Below, one piece after another: positions 1 to 9,259 of a stretch of 27,079 bases of DNA. Each line of letters starts with the position of its first letter. The stretch's first letter is position 1. This DNA is from an uncultured Clostridia bacterium. GTDB taxonomy: Bacteria; Bacillota; Clostridia; Oscillospirales; CAG-272. The notes beneath the pieces are model-generated. The model ran no database searches, was not told where the DNA came from, and worked only from the letters and a program-made list of their open reading frames with translations. A program made the translations under genes and the position numbers. The DNA is taken from assembly GCA_947624945.1 (NCBI GenBank), contig CANQMJ010000014.1:1-27079 (forward strand), given 5' to 3'.

Positions 1-1
1 C

Positions 2-238
2 CTGGACGGATTGGACATAGGCGCCTGGACGGCAAACGACTGCCAGGACACCAGCAATTACATTTGGCTGGAGGGGAAAATGTTCCGGCAATGTACAATT
101 TATTGCGTTAAGGAAAATGCTCCTGAAGGGCTGGATTTCTCCCAGGCTATATTAAGATTCACTTTAGAGGATCATCAGACAGGCACACAGCAAGAGTTTT
201 CTGTCCCGCTGGATCTCAGCGGACTTGGCGACCGCTGA
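2..238 (+). CDS. 3' end of an unidentified protein (cut by the window edge)
   Basis: The reading frame is open from base 2 to a TGA at 236-238, so this is the C-terminal part (about 78 residues) of a protein that begins outside the window. The first possible start inside the window, a TTG at 11, has no ribosome binding site and is probably not a real start. The segment alternates polar and hydrophobic residues (for example YIWLEGKMF and AILRFTLEDHQTG), which suits a beta-rich fold, and ends LDLSGLGDR. I do not recognise the family. The gene is followed after 81 bases by the lipoprotein gene, with no clear terminator between them, so the two could be co-transcribed. Confidence 0.5.
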   Translation: MDGLDIGAWTANDCQDTSNYIWLEGKMFRQCTIYCVKENAPEGLDFSQAILRFTLEDHQTGTQQEFSVPLDLSGLGDR

Positions 239-304
239 TCAATTTTCGTTCCGTTAAAAAAATGCGTTGGCTGAGGCGATCCTCCGCAAATTACATCATA
301 TATT

Positions 305-310
305 AAGGAG
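305..310 (+). promoter_or_regulatory. Shine-Dalgarno site of the lipoprotein gene
   Basis: AAGGAG lies nine bases before the ATG at 320 and fixes this start, which also places the signal peptide correctly. Confidence 0.7.
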
Positions 311-319
311 ATATCTGTT

Positions 320-1543
320 ATGAAAAAAATTATTGCATCTGTTCTGACTTTCTGCATTTTGTTCGCTTTAGCTGCCTGCGGCAGCAATGATAACGTCGGC
401 GGCGGGACGGACGCTGTCGGCGGGAACGGCGCGCAATCAAATCCCGGCGGCGAGCAGACTGTCGGTAATAGCGGCGAGAACGTTGACAAAGACGGCGGCG
501 ATTTCGTTCCCGTCGGGAATCTCACCTACGGCAACGAGCCGAACAATCTTTATCAGAGGTCAAACGCTCCCTGCTTCGGCGACGGTAATGCTTACTTTAT
601 CAACTCGGAAAGCGAGATCGTGAGCGTTCCGCTCGACGGCGGCAGCGAAAAAACAGTCGGCGCGATCGGCGGTCTTACGAAATACAGCTGGACGCCGTGC
701 TGCATAAACTGGTATCAGGGAAGCGTTTATTATGTGGTCGTATGGGATCGCGAGGATTCCGAAGGACGCTACATCGAAATACGCTCGATGAACGTTTCGA
801 CCGGTGAGGAATCCGTCGTCCTGACATGCGAGGACAACGATTACAATTCGTGCGGCAGAATGCTCATCATCGGCGACAACCTGTTTTACGAGTGCTATAA
901 CCTCAAAAACAACAGCACGGCGATAAAGGTCTTTGATCTTAAGGATTCTAAAGAGAACCAGATCGTCAAAAAAACGGTGAGCTCGTTCGCGAATCCGACA
1001 ATATTCGCCGCCGACAGCCGCTATGTGTACATAATGATCGACGGCGCGGGAATATTCAGAACGCCGTGGTCGGGCATCTACGGGGATGAACCCGAGTGCG
1101 AAAAGCTCGTTGACGAGAGCGTGATGAAGAACACCATGATCATTACAGACGAGGGCTTTTATGCCGTTATAATCGATAGTGACGGCAATCGAAATTTCGT
1201 GCACTATAAGTTTGATTCGTCAGCCGCCGACTGGCCTTATGAGACGGTCGCTTCGGGCTTATCGGACGGCAGTCCCGAATCTGAGTCGGAGGATCCCGCA
1301 GGCTCGCTGATCTATTATGCCGACGGCTGGATGTTAAACGGTTCGTATTCCGCGTACTTGAGCGGAGCCGTGTATATTTCGCAGTCTGCGGATTTCACGC
1401 AGTCAAAGTCCGCCGGCGAGCTGGTGCTTGCCTACGAGGATATCATGCACCCGGGTGCGTATGATGGAACGCTATATATTATTGTTGAGGGCTCGGAGGG
1501 CCTGAGCTTGCACACGCTGACGGCGGACGGAACTTATCAATAA
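320..1543 (+). CDS. Secreted lipoprotein with DUF5050-like (beta-propeller-type) repeats
   Basis: A 407-residue exported lipoprotein of unknown substrate. Residues 1-20 form a lipoprotein signal peptide (MKKI, hydrophobic core, lipobox LAAC) with Cys20 as the predicted lipidation site, followed by a Gly/Asn/Asp-rich linker to about residue 65. The rest contains recurring short motifs of the kind 'G.AYFIN...I.SVPLDGG' and 'SRYVYIMIDGAGIFRTPWSG', which resemble the DUF5050 family found in many Clostridia lipoproteins and suggest a propeller of four-stranded blades. The protein should sit on the outer face of the membrane. No catalytic motif is visible. The gene is closed downstream by the hairpin at 1740-1768. 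The export call is firm; the fold is an inference from the repeat pattern. Confidence 0.75.
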   Translation: MKKIIASVLTFCILFALAACGSNDNVGGGTDAVGGNGAQSNPGGEQTVGNSGENVDKDGGDFVPVGNLTYGNEPNNLYQRSNAPCFGDGNAYFINSESEIVSVPLDGGSEKTVGAIGGLTKYSWTPCCINWYQGSVYYVVVWDREDSEGRYIEIRSMNVSTGEESVVLTCEDNDYNSCGRMLIIGDNLFYECYNLKNNSTAIKVFDLKDSKENQIVKKTVSSFANPTIFAADSRYVYIMIDGAGIFRTPWSGIYGDEPECEKLVDESVMKNTMIITDEGFYAVIIDSDGNRNFVHYKFDSSAADWPYETVASGLSDGSPESESEDPAGSLIYYADGWMLNGSYSAYLSGAVYISQSADFTQSKSAGELVLAYEDIMHPGAYDGTLYIIVEGSEGLSLHTLTADGTYQ

Positions 1544-1563
1544 TTTACAGGGATGAAATTATT

Positions 1564-1728
1564 ATGGATCCTGAATGTGAACCGGTGAACGGACTCGTTG
1601 CCACGGTGCTTGGGGCGCTCTGCGGAGCGGCGAGTACGGCGTGCAATATACGAGCAAACAAAGCCGTGACTGCATCATGGAGCGACAATATAAACAAAGA
1701 CTACAACGGAAGAAAAAGTAAAAGATAA
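1564..1728 (+). CDS. Possible small protein, 54 residues
   Basis: ATG at 1564 opens a 54-codon frame ending at TAA 1726-1728, just before the terminator at 1740. The product has a small-residue hydrophobic stretch at about residues 10-27 (GLVATVLGALCGAASTA), two cysteines around it and a basic tail (GRKSKR), which could be a short membrane segment. The only ribosome-binding candidate is a weak AGGG about 11 bases upstream. It lies 20 bases after the lipoprotein stop and inside the same transcript. I cannot assign a family, and it may be chance coding. Confidence 0.3.
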   Translation: MDPECEPVNGLVATVLGALCGAASTACNIRANKAVTASWSDNINKDYNGRKSKR

Positions 1729-1739
1729 AACTGCACTCG

Positions 1740-1768
1740 AAAAAAGGACGGCATGCCGTCCTTTTTTT
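1740..1768 (+). terminator. Rho-independent terminator after the lipoprotein gene
   Basis: A perfect palindrome: A6, GGACGG, CATG loop, CCGTCC, T7. It is A-tract/T-tract symmetric, so it could work in both directions, but only the plus strand has a gene leading into it. It separates the lipoprotein transcript from the ABC transporter transcript. Confidence 0.85.
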
Positions 1769-1913
1769 CATAAAATTTTGCAAAAACGGAAACCTTTTGC
1801 GTGTTTTTTACGTCTAATATGGTAAAGGAAAATTAGGACAATGCGATGCGATGAAAAATCTGTCGCAATATGTTTTAACTTTTGAACTTTTTGTGAATTA
1901 TGAAGCGCGGCAC

Positions 1914-1942
1914 TTGACACGGTAAAATGCGGAGAATATAAT
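1914..1942 (+). promoter_or_regulatory. Sigma-A promoter of the ABC transporter operon
   Basis: TTGACA at 1914-1919 and TATAAT at 1937-1942 are both perfect consensus boxes with a 17-bp spacer. The stretch 1769-1913 upstream is AT-rich and holds no gene that I can support. The predicted 5' leader is about 30 bases and contains AAAGGAG at 1971-1977. Confidence 0.85.
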
Positions 1943-1982
1943 TTAGGCAAATAAAGATAATAAACGGCGGAAAGGAGCGGAA

Positions 1983-2714
1983 TTGGAAAAGACGGAGAAT
2001 GAAAAAAACGCGTCGGTGTGCCCGATGATAGCGGTACATGATCTGCGGAAAGAGTACTATGTCGGCGACGAAACAGTCGTCGCGCTGCGCAGACTCAACT
2101 TCACCGTGAGTAAGGGCGAGCTGTGCTGTATTTTCGGCACGTCCGGCTCGGGTAAGAGCACACTTCTCAATCAGCTCGCGGGACTTGAAAAGCCGACGGC
2201 GGGCGAGGTGCATATAGGCGGCGTGACAGTGTCGGAGCTCAAAGAAGAGGAGCTTGCATCGTTCAGGCAGAGCCATATAGGATTCGTGTTTCAGTCGTAC
2301 AATCTCTTGCCGTTCATGACGGCGACGGAAAACGTCGCGCTGCCGCTCATGTTCCGCGGAGTGAAAAAAGACGTGAGACTGCGTGCGGCGCGAAAAATGC
2401 TGAAGCGGGTGGGACTTGCGGACAGAACGGAGCATTATCCGGGGCAGATGTCGGGCGGTCAGCAGCAGCGCGTCGGAATCGCGAGGGCGTTCATCAGTCA
2501 CCCCGACGTGGTGTTCGCCGACGAGCCGACGGGCAACCTCGACTCGAAAACGACGATAGAAGTAATGGACATGATACGCGATTTCGCGCGAAGCTATAAC
2601 CAGACGGTCGTGCTCGTCACGCACGACCCCGAGCTCGCGGATTACGCGGACAGAATATTGACGCTCGTTGACGGAAAGATAGTCAGCGACACGAAAGGAG
2701 CAGCGGTAAAATGA
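1983..2714 (+). CDS. ABC transporter ATP-binding protein, MacB/LolD type
   Basis: A 243-residue cytoplasmic ATPase that should power the permease encoded at 5416-6807. It has all expected motifs: Walker A GTSGSGKST (52-60), Q-loop around FVFQSYN (101-107), signature SGGQQ (157-161), Walker B VVFADE (176-181) and switch His214 in VTHD. The sequence around the Q-loop and signature is typical of the MacB/LolD/FtsE group. The start is TTG at 1983, chosen because AAAGGAG sits five bases before it; the next in-frame ATG (2022) would still leave the domain intact. Its stop overlaps the next start as ATGA (2711-2714), a sign of translational coupling. It is first in a three-gene operon behind a consensus promoter. 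Confidence 0.93.
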   Translation: MEKTENEKNASVCPMIAVHDLRKEYYVGDETVVALRRLNFTVSKGELCCIFGTSGSGKSTLLNQLAGLEKPTAGEVHIGGVTVSELKEEELASFRQSHIGFVFQSYNLLPFMTATENVALPLMFRGVKKDVRLRAARKMLKRVGLADRTEHYPGQMSGGQQQRVGIARAFISHPDVVFADEPTGNLDSKTTIEVMDMIRDFARSYNQTVVLVTHDPELADYADRILTLVDGKIVSDTKGAAVK

Positions 2715-5416
2715 ACGTATTCGGAAAAAACATAAACAGATCGGTGCTTGTAAATGTGATCTGCGCCGTATTGACGGCGGCGGCGCTTTTGTCGTTCGTT
2801 CTGCCGTCGGCGGTGTTCGCGGCGGGAGAAACTACGGCGCCGAGAGAGGACATCGTGTCCGAGCCGTCGTCCTTGAGCATATCCGATCTGGCGGATCAGG
2901 TCGTAACAAAGGACGGAAAAGTAGTCAAGACAGTAGAAAAAGGCGACATCGTCACCGTTACCGCACATTTCAGATGTGAGACTTTATCTGTCGAGGATTG
3001 CTTTACGGAAGCGGTCGGCGATAATATAATCTACTATTTGAAGTCATATAAGCTGTCCGACAGCTTTAACGAAACAGAAAATACAAGCGTCACGGCAACG
3101 GTAAATGCACAGACCGAAAACAGTCCGCTTGAAGTTGTTATTACTGCTTCAAATATCGTATACAGCGGAAACGGCAACAAGCTGATACTCCGAGTCATCA
3201 ATACCGGATCATACGACGAGATCACGCTCCCCGTCTCCGAATGCGTCGAGTATGTTGAGCCCGACGAGCCGCCGGTAAGGACCGAAAAGCCGGTGGTCGA
3301 GATATCATACCGTAAATACGGCAGCGTAAATGCCGGAGCAGAGTTAACGCTTTGGGTTGAGGTGCAGAACAAAAGCGACAGATGCGCGCTCGAATATCCC
3401 GAGCTTACGGTCACGTCCGCATCGTCGGGACTAACGCTGCTTGACGCAAACCCGGAACATAAGCTCGACGATATAAGGCGCGGAGATACAGCGTCCGTCC
3501 CTGTGACGTTAAAAGTTAGCCCCGATATCACCGATCTGACCGAAACGCTCAACGTAAGTCTTACATATGAGTACGACCCCGGCGACGGCAGCATACAGGA
3601 CGGAACGGAAACGGCGGAGCTGATAATACCGGTGACGCCGGAATCGCTGACTGTGAAAACACCGCCGACGCTCCGCATAACGCGCGAGGAAATGGAACCT
3701 GTCAGCGCCGGCGAGCAGTTTACGCTTCGACTTTCGATACTGAACGAAAGCGGCGAAATGGCGGCGCTGTCGCCTGTCGTAACGATATCGGACAGGGGCG
3801 ACTTTACGCTCATCGACGCCACAGTGTCAAAGAAAATAGGAAATATAGCGGCTCAGTCGACAGCCGTCGTCGAACTCGTTTTGCGCGCGCCCGATAAAAT
3901 AACGGAGCAGTCGCATGAATTCGGTATAAGCGTTAGCTACGGTTACGAAGGCTCCGTTGAGAACAAAACATCGTCCGAGCAGGTGATAGTGCCGACGGTG
4001 CCGACGCCGGAGAAAACGCCCGATACGACGGAGCCGGAAAAGCCTGTCGACAAGCCGATAATAAAAATTACACGCAGTGAGCTCGGAACGATAAAGGCGG
4101 ATCAGAGCATCACGCTGACCGTGACGGTCGAAAATCTCGGAGATGTGACGATCGACGACGTCAGAGCAAAGATAGCGGGCAGCGACGAATTTATGATAAT
4201 GGACAGCGCGGAAACGCATTACCTTGCGCCGCTCGACGCCGGAAAGAGCACGTCGTTCACGGTGAAGCTGAAAGCACCGTCGGCTATAAGCAAGGAAAGC
4301 CAGAGCATTTCCGTCAGCGTTGAGTTCACATATCAGTCTGCCGGAGAGACGATTTCTGCGTCTGCCGAGGAGACACTGTTCGTGCAGACGAAAAAGACAG
4401 AGCCTGCGGACACGACGATGCCGCCGGCGGACGAGCAGGGTGCGACGCCGAAGGTGCTCATATCGAAGTACGGCTTCGGCGACGAGGCGCAGGTCGCGGC
4501 GGGCTCGACGTTCGACCTCAATATGACGTTCTGCAACACGAGCGCCGATTACGAAGTCGAAAACGTGATGATAACGCTGACACCGAGCACGGGACTGTCG
4601 ATAAGCTCGTCGTCGAACACGATATATTACGCGTCGATGGACGTCGGCGAGGAGCTGAGCGAGACTGTCGGCATACAGGCGCTGCCGACTGCCGAAACGG
4701 GTTCGATAAGCATAAACGTGACGATCGAGTACCAGTACAAGGTCGCGGGAGCATATCAGTCTACTTCGATACAGCAGAGCATAGCGATACCGATATATCA
4801 GCCGGACCGCTTTGAAGTCGAGTTGTCGGGAGTGCCCGAGTTCGCGACGGCGTATCAGGAGATGTATATCTCTATGCCGTACATAAACAAGGGTAAGAGC
4901 ACGATATCGAACGTCAGAGCCGAAATAGTGTCCGAGGACGGCGCGGTCTCGGCGCTCCAGACGGTGCAGAACCTCGGCAACTTCGAATCGGGCAGAAACG
5001 GAACTATCGACTTTATCGTAACGCCGAACATGTCGGGCGAGGTCACGTTCACTATACGCATAACGTACGAGGATCCGAACGCGCAGGAAAAAACGCTCGA
5101 CTATCCCATAACGCTCAACGTCGAGGAGCCGTACTATCCGCCGTATGACGATCCCGGCTATATCGACGATCCGACCATTGACCCCGGCACGGAGGAAAAT
5201 AACGGTCTGCCGTGGTGGGCGTGGGCGCTCATCGGCGCCGGCATTATTATCGTTTTGACGATAGTTATCGTCAAGGTGACGAAGCGCCGCAAGCTGAAAA
5301 AGTCGCACAGACGCGAGTTCAGCTGGGACGACGTAGACGATGATGCAGAAGATGACAACGTAAACAGCGGCGTCGGCGACACGTATGTCGGCGGCAATCG
5401 GGACGGCAAAAAGTAA
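2711..5416 (+). CDS. Large membrane-anchored exoprotein with repeated CARDB/S-layer-associated-like domains
   Basis: A 901-residue protein with an N-terminal export signal (about residues 10-38, ending AVFAAG), a long extracellular part, one membrane helix (about 836-858, starting WWAWALIGAG) and a short Lys/Arg- then Asp-rich cytoplasmic tail. The extracellular part contains at least four related units of about 115 residues. Each opens with a strand such as EISYRKYGSVNAGAELTLW, RITREEMEPVSAGEQFTLRL or KITRSELGTIKADQSITLTV, followed by a hydrophobic-rich strand and 'xNxS/G'. This is the pattern of CARDB or COG1361-like beta-sandwich repeats. Pro/Thr/Glu linkers separate some units. No enzyme motif is visible. 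It lies between the ATPase and permease with ATGA and TAATG junctions, so it is probably a dedicated partner of that transporter, perhaps a scaffold or an adaptor in the place of MacA. That role is inference. Confidence 0.85.
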   Translation: MNVFGKNINRSVLVNVICAVLTAAALLSFVLPSAVFAAGETTAPREDIVSEPSSLSISDLADQVVTKDGKVVKTVEKGDIVTVTAHFRCETLSVEDCFTEAVGDNIIYYLKSYKLSDSFNETENTSVTATVNAQTENSPLEVVITASNIVYSGNGNKLILRVINTGSYDEITLPVSECVEYVEPDEPPVRTEKPVVEISYRKYGSVNAGAELTLWVEVQNKSDRCALEYPELTVTSASSGLTLLDANPEHKLDDIRRGDTASVPVTLKVSPDITDLTETLNVSLTYEYDPGDGSIQDGTETAELIIPVTPESLTVKTPPTLRITREEMEPVSAGEQFTLRLSILNESGEMAALSPVVTISDRGDFTLIDATVSKKIGNIAAQSTAVVELVLRAPDKITEQSHEFGISVSYGYEGSVENKTSSEQVIVPTVPTPEKTPDTTEPEKPVDKPIIKITRSELGTIKADQSITLTVTVENLGDVTIDDVRAKIAGSDEFMIMDSAETHYLAPLDAGKSTSFTVKLKAPSAISKESQSISVSVEFTYQSAGETISASAEETLFVQTKKTEPADTTMPPADEQGATPKVLISKYGFGDEAQVAAGSTFDLNMTFCNTSADYEVENVMITLTPSTGLSISSSSNTIYYASMDVGEELSETVGIQALPTAETGSISINVTIEYQYKVAGAYQSTSIQQSIAIPIYQPDRFEVELSGVPEFATAYQEMYISMPYINKGKSTISNVRAEIVSEDGAVSALQTVQNLGNFESGRNGTIDFIVTPNMSGEVTFTIRITYEDPNAQEKTLDYPITLNVEEPYYPPYDDPGYIDDPTIDPGTEENNGLPWWAWALIGAGIIIVLTIVIVKVTKRRKLKKSHRREFSWDDVDDDAEDDNVNSGVGDTYVGGNRDGKK

Positions 5417-6807
5417 TGAAAAAGATCGATCTTTTCATTCTGTGCATGCAGAACCTCTTTCGCCGCAAGTCGAGGACGATACTGACCGTCATCGGCGTCG
5501 TCATCGGGTGCTGCGCCATCGACATAATGGTGTCGATAGGCATAGGCTCGCGCGAGGCACAGGATGTGATGCTGTCGCAGATGGGCGACCTGACGCTCAT
5601 AAACATCTACGACTACGGCGGATACATCGCTGAAGATGCGGGAGGCAGCGGCGAGAGAGCGGTGCTCAACGACGCCGCGCTTGACAGCTTTTCTTCTATC
5701 CCCGGCGTCGTCGCGGTCACGCCGAAACTGCAATTATACGATCTGCCGATAAACCTTTACGCAGGGCTTGGCGACAGATACCGTACTATGTGGCTCAGTG
5801 TTATCGGCATGTCGGACGACGCGATAGAGGCGCTCGGATATGAGCTTATAGAGGGCGACTACATAAACGGCGAGCAGTTCGCGGTGCTCGCGGGTCAGTA
5901 TCTCGCATACGATTTCTGCGACACGAAACGTCCCGACGGCTACAACATGGTCGACAGGTATTCGACGGCGACGTGGGACGAGGAGACGCAGTCGTACACG
6001 AATTTTCCCGACCCGTACTTCGACATAATGACGACGCCGATAGAGGCGCGCATCGACACGGGAGAGGGCAATAAGCCCATCAAGCAGAAGCTGACCGTAG
6101 CGGGCGTTATGAAGGAGGACTACTCCAAGGGCTGGGAGACGTCGGAATGTCTCATAATGCGGCTCGAAGATCTCAAGCTGCTGCGCGATCAGTATATGCG
6201 CGCGACGGGCACAAAAAACGATAAAGAAGACACGTACGAGCAGGTCGTCGTCAAGGTCGACGACATCAAGCACGTCAAGGAAGTCGAGGACGCGATAAAG
6301 GAGCAGGGGTACAACACGAGCTCGATGGAGAGTATACGCGAACCGCTCGAAAAAGAGGCGCAGCAGCGCCAGCTCATGCTCGGCGGTCTCGGCGCTATCT
6401 CGCTGCTCGTCGCGGCTATCGGCATCACGAACACGATGATAATGTCGATATCGGAGCGCACGCGCGAGATCGGCATTATGAAGGCGCTCGGCTGCTATTT
6501 GCACGACATCAGAACGATATTTCTGATGGAGGCGGGCATGATAGGCGTCATCGGCGGCGTAATCGGCGTGGCGCTCAGCTACGCGATATCGGCGGCGATG
6601 AATCTCGTCTCGTCGGGCATGCCGATAACGTCGATATCGGACGCTATGGCAATACTCGGTCAGGTCGGCAGCAGGATGTCGGTCATGCCCGTGTGGCTCG
6701 CGCTGTTCTCGCTCTTGTTCTCGCTTTTCATCGGACTCATGTCGGGATATTATCCCGCGAACAGAGCGGTGAAAATATCGGCGATGGAAGCGATAAAAAG
6801 GGAATGA
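5416..6807 (+). CDS. ABC transporter permease, MacB/FtsX type
   Basis: A 463-residue membrane protein with the MacB permease layout. One N-terminal helix (about 22-42, after the basic NLFRRKSR) is followed by an extracellular MacB core-like domain to about residue 300, then three C-terminal helices forming the FtsX domain. The first of these contains the typical NTMIMSISERTREIGIMKAL motif (about 339-358), where the cytoplasmic loop contacts the ATPase. The start at 5416 overlaps the stop of the previous gene by one base (TAATG). MacB-type systems use ATP to drive conformational changes outside the membrane and usually export peptides, toxins or lipoproteins rather than import solutes. The substrate cannot be read from the sequence. 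The operon ends at the hairpin 6818-6849. Confidence 0.9.
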   Translation: MKKIDLFILCMQNLFRRKSRTILTVIGVVIGCCAIDIMVSIGIGSREAQDVMLSQMGDLTLINIYDYGGYIAEDAGGSGERAVLNDAALDSFSSIPGVVAVTPKLQLYDLPINLYAGLGDRYRTMWLSVIGMSDDAIEALGYELIEGDYINGEQFAVLAGQYLAYDFCDTKRPDGYNMVDRYSTATWDEETQSYTNFPDPYFDIMTTPIEARIDTGEGNKPIKQKLTVAGVMKEDYSKGWETSECLIMRLEDLKLLRDQYMRATGTKNDKEDTYEQVVVKVDDIKHVKEVEDAIKEQGYNTSSMESIREPLEKEAQQRQLMLGGLGAISLLVAAIGITNTMIMSISERTREIGIMKALGCYLHDIRTIFLMEAGMIGVIGGVIGVALSYAISAAMNLVSSGMPITSISDAMAILGQVGSRMSVMPVWLALFSLLFSLFIGLMSGYYPANRAVKISAMEAIKRE

Positions 6808-6817
6808 TAAAATTAAC

Positions 6818-6849
6818 GGGGGCAAAGCTTTTACAAAAGCTTTGCCCCC
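6818..6849. terminator. Strong hairpin between convergent genes
   Basis: Two 15-base arms (GGGGGCAAAGCTTTT and its complement) separated by two bases lie between the end of the permease gene and the end of the GH98 gene on the other strand. Neither side has a perfect T-tract; the minus-strand exit (TTAATTTTATCA) is more T-rich than the plus-strand exit. It is probably a shared terminator or transcript-end stabiliser. Confidence 0.6.
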
Positions 6850-6872
6850 GCAGTATATTATTTTTATATCAT

Positions 6873-9248
6873 TTATCCGCCGAAATCGCCGGTGACAGTC
6901 ATGCAGTCGAGGTAGAGCGATTCGGGCAGCGTGTCGACGGCCTTGAATTCGACCGTGTTCGCGCCCTCTTTGAGTGTGACGTTCAGCGACGACGTTTGCC
7001 AGTCGCTGTGGTCCGCGCACGCGGACAGCGTCAGCGTGCCCTCCGCCTCGCCGTTCACGTAAACGTCGACGGTGCAGTCGGCGGTGACGGAGTAGCGGAG
7101 CGACAGCTCAAACTCGCCCGCTTTAGACGTCGACACGCTGTCGCGCGCCGACGCGGTCTTGTTCTTGCCGAATTTGAGATAACCCTGACCGTAGAAGTTG
7201 TCGACGCCCTGACCGCATCCGTTCTGCACGTTTGCCTCGACGTTCTTTATGTCGAAGCTCTCGGCCTCGTACTGGCGCGCGCCGGAATAGAACGCGGGCT
7301 GCACGGGAACTGTCGGTGCGGACGCCTTGTATGTCTTAGCCTTACCCGCGGTCGACGTGCCGTAGCAGTCTATCACTATGTCGACGGGACCGTTGTGCGT
7401 CACCGTGACGGTGTAGACGCCGTCCTTCCATTCGCCCGAGACTTTGCAGTTTTTCTGCGCCGTGCTGCGGTCCGTGAACGTCAGCGTCGGCTCAACCGCG
7501 GCGCCGCTTATGCGTATCGTCTCCTGCTTCGGCGACGGCTTATCCTCGTCGAAGTTGTTCATGTATATCTCTATTTTGTTCGTGTACTCTTTTATTAAGG
7601 CGGAGCCGTACGGCTGATGCGTTATTTCAAGAGTGTCGCACGTGTTGTATTTGAGGTTCAAGATTCCGCTCGCGGACTCACCGGTCTTGGTATACGGGTC
7701 GTATGTGACCCATGTGTTGTCGCACCGTCCCGCGTATATGTCGCCGGAGTATTCCTCCTCGTACATATCGTTGAACATCGCGACCTTATCCTCGATCGTC
7801 GACCAAACCTTCTTGATGTCGGACTGATTCATCTGAAGCGGTATCGTCTTTGATGCGTCGTCGAGCAGCTTGTATACGGTCGGTATCGTCGCGTAGCGTC
7901 CCGTGCGCTTGAAGGGGTTGTGATTGTCCTTTAAGTTACCGTCGCTTTCGAGGCGGTAAAGTCCCTCGAACAGGTTTTTATATGTACAGAAGCGCTCGTC
8001 GTTGTCGCCCGATATGATGTCCTGCACGACGAGCACCTTCGTGCGGTCTATGACCTCCTTGCGGCTCGGTATGCGTATCGTGCCGTCGATGAACTTGCGC
8101 CAAAAGTCGACGTAGACGTTCTCGCACTGGTCGAAGAAGCTCCATTCATGTACTTTATATCCGTCTGCGTCGGTCGTGTCGTGCGGCCCGCTTATGCAGT
8201 CGTTCCATATAAGCTCGGGACCGTCGATGACGGTCATGCCGCAGAGCGCCATGCGCTCAAGCAGCACGGGCAGACTCGTAGACAGACGGTACTGTTTCTT
8301 CGTCTCGGGCTCGGTATAGGGATAGTCGCTCCAGCCCGTATCGTCCCAGCGAACGCCGTAGTTGCCGCAGTAGCCGGAGATGAACGCGCCGTATACTTCG
8401 CTTTCGACGTCGGCGATATAGCCTGTCTGCGTGTACTTTTCTTCAAGGATGAAGTTCTGCGGATACGTGCGGCACGCCTCCTCCCAGTTCGCGTTCGTCT
8501 TGAGCATCGCGATGGGATTGAGCGCGGAGCCCCACTGATTCTCGCACCAGCTCACGTCAAGGTAGCCGCCGTACTTGTTGCACAGACGCAGAAGTGCCGA
8601 GAAATGGTCGTAGCGCTGTTGATACGTCGTCGGGAAGTCGGGCTGATCGAAGCCCCAGAACTGCTCGCAGTAGTTGTAGCCGAGGAAGTTGGGGTAATCG
8701 CGGAAGAACTCGGCGAAAAGCGTATCCTCGAGGTCATAGTCGGCGGGATAGTCGGGGAAGTGGCACTGACCGCCGCTCGCGGGCTGTATCATCGCCCACA
8801 CGCCCTTGTCGGCGCACGCCTTAATCCACGAGTGAGCGAGCTGATAACCGTCGTTGACCATGTTCCAGCGGTGCTCGTCGGCGTTCCAGCTGATAGACAT
8901 TGATATATTGAATATCACATACGGCTTGATGTCGTCGGGAACGAGCTCGACGATCTTTTCGGGATCGGCGTAGTTCCACGTGTCGATGTGCACAATCCAC
9001 GCCGGCGACTTGTTCGTTATCGGACGGCGCAGAGCCGCGTCGGTGGGGTTCGTCTCGTCGTCGACGGGAGTCGCGTCGGGCATCTTCTCCGGCGCATCGG
9101 GCGCCGTTGTCCCGGGCGCACTGCCCGATGTCGATGCGCCCGTATCAGTGCTGTCGGGGTTTTTCTTCGTTCCCGAGCACGACGCGAACGCGAACAGCGA
9201 TGCGGCGGCGAGCATGAGAGCCGCGCCTCTGATCAGCTTCATTTTCAT
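6873..9248 (-). CDS. GH98 family endo-beta-galactosidase-like lipoprotein with C-terminal carbohydrate-binding domain
   Basis: A 791-residue secreted glycosidase. Residues 1-24 are a lipoprotein signal peptide (lipobox FASC, Cys24), then an Asp/Thr/Pro-rich linker to about 72. From about 74 the sequence reads as a GH98 catalytic domain, with the hallmark stretches AWIVHIDTWNYADPEK, MIQPASGGQCHFPDYP and FRDYPNFLGYNYCEQFWGFD. Glu195 in the last one is my candidate for the catalytic acid. A beta-rich middle part follows. Residues from about 655 form a CBM6/35-like module (RQYEAESF, NFYGQGYLKFG, SLYLDCMTVTG). Characterised GH98 enzymes cut the galactose linkage in blood-group A/B or Lewis-Y glycans, and some act on xylan. 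Host-mucin glycans are therefore a likely but unproven substrate. GGAGG at 9254-9258 fixes the start. The AraC-type gene lies just upstream. Confidence 0.9.
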   Translation of the reverse strand: MKMKLIRGAALMLAAASLFAFASCSGTKKNPDSTDTGASTSGSAPGTTAPDAPEKMPDATPVDDETNPTDAALRRPITNKSPAWIVHIDTWNYADPEKIVELVPDDIKPYVIFNISMSISWNADEHRWNMVNDGYQLAHSWIKACADKGVWAMIQPASGGQCHFPDYPADYDLEDTLFAEFFRDYPNFLGYNYCEQFWGFDQPDFPTTYQQRYDHFSALLRLCNKYGGYLDVSWCENQWGSALNPIAMLKTNANWEEACRTYPQNFILEEKYTQTGYIADVESEVYGAFISGYCGNYGVRWDDTGWSDYPYTEPETKKQYRLSTSLPVLLERMALCGMTVIDGPELIWNDCISGPHDTTDADGYKVHEWSFFDQCENVYVDFWRKFIDGTIRIPSRKEVIDRTKVLVVQDIISGDNDERFCTYKNLFEGLYRLESDGNLKDNHNPFKRTGRYATIPTVYKLLDDASKTIPLQMNQSDIKKVWSTIEDKVAMFNDMYEEEYSGDIYAGRCDNTWVTYDPYTKTGESASGILNLKYNTCDTLEITHQPYGSALIKEYTNKIEIYMNNFDEDKPSPKQETIRISGAAVEPTLTFTDRSTAQKNCKVSGEWKDGVYTVTVTHNGPVDIVIDCYGTSTAGKAKTYKASAPTVPVQPAFYSGARQYEAESFDIKNVEANVQNGCGQGVDNFYGQGYLKFGKNKTASARDSVSTSKAGEFELSLRYSVTADCTVDVYVNGEAEGTLTLSACADHSDWQTSSLNVTLKEGANTVEFKAVDTLPESLYLDCMTVTGDFGG

Positions 9249-9259
9249 AATTTCCTCCG

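Noticed and set aside
3827..5308. A 493-codon open frame on the minus strand opposite the large exoprotein
   Set aside because: Arg-rich composition shadow of the exoprotein gene, which has a signal peptide, repeats and an anchor helix in its own frame.
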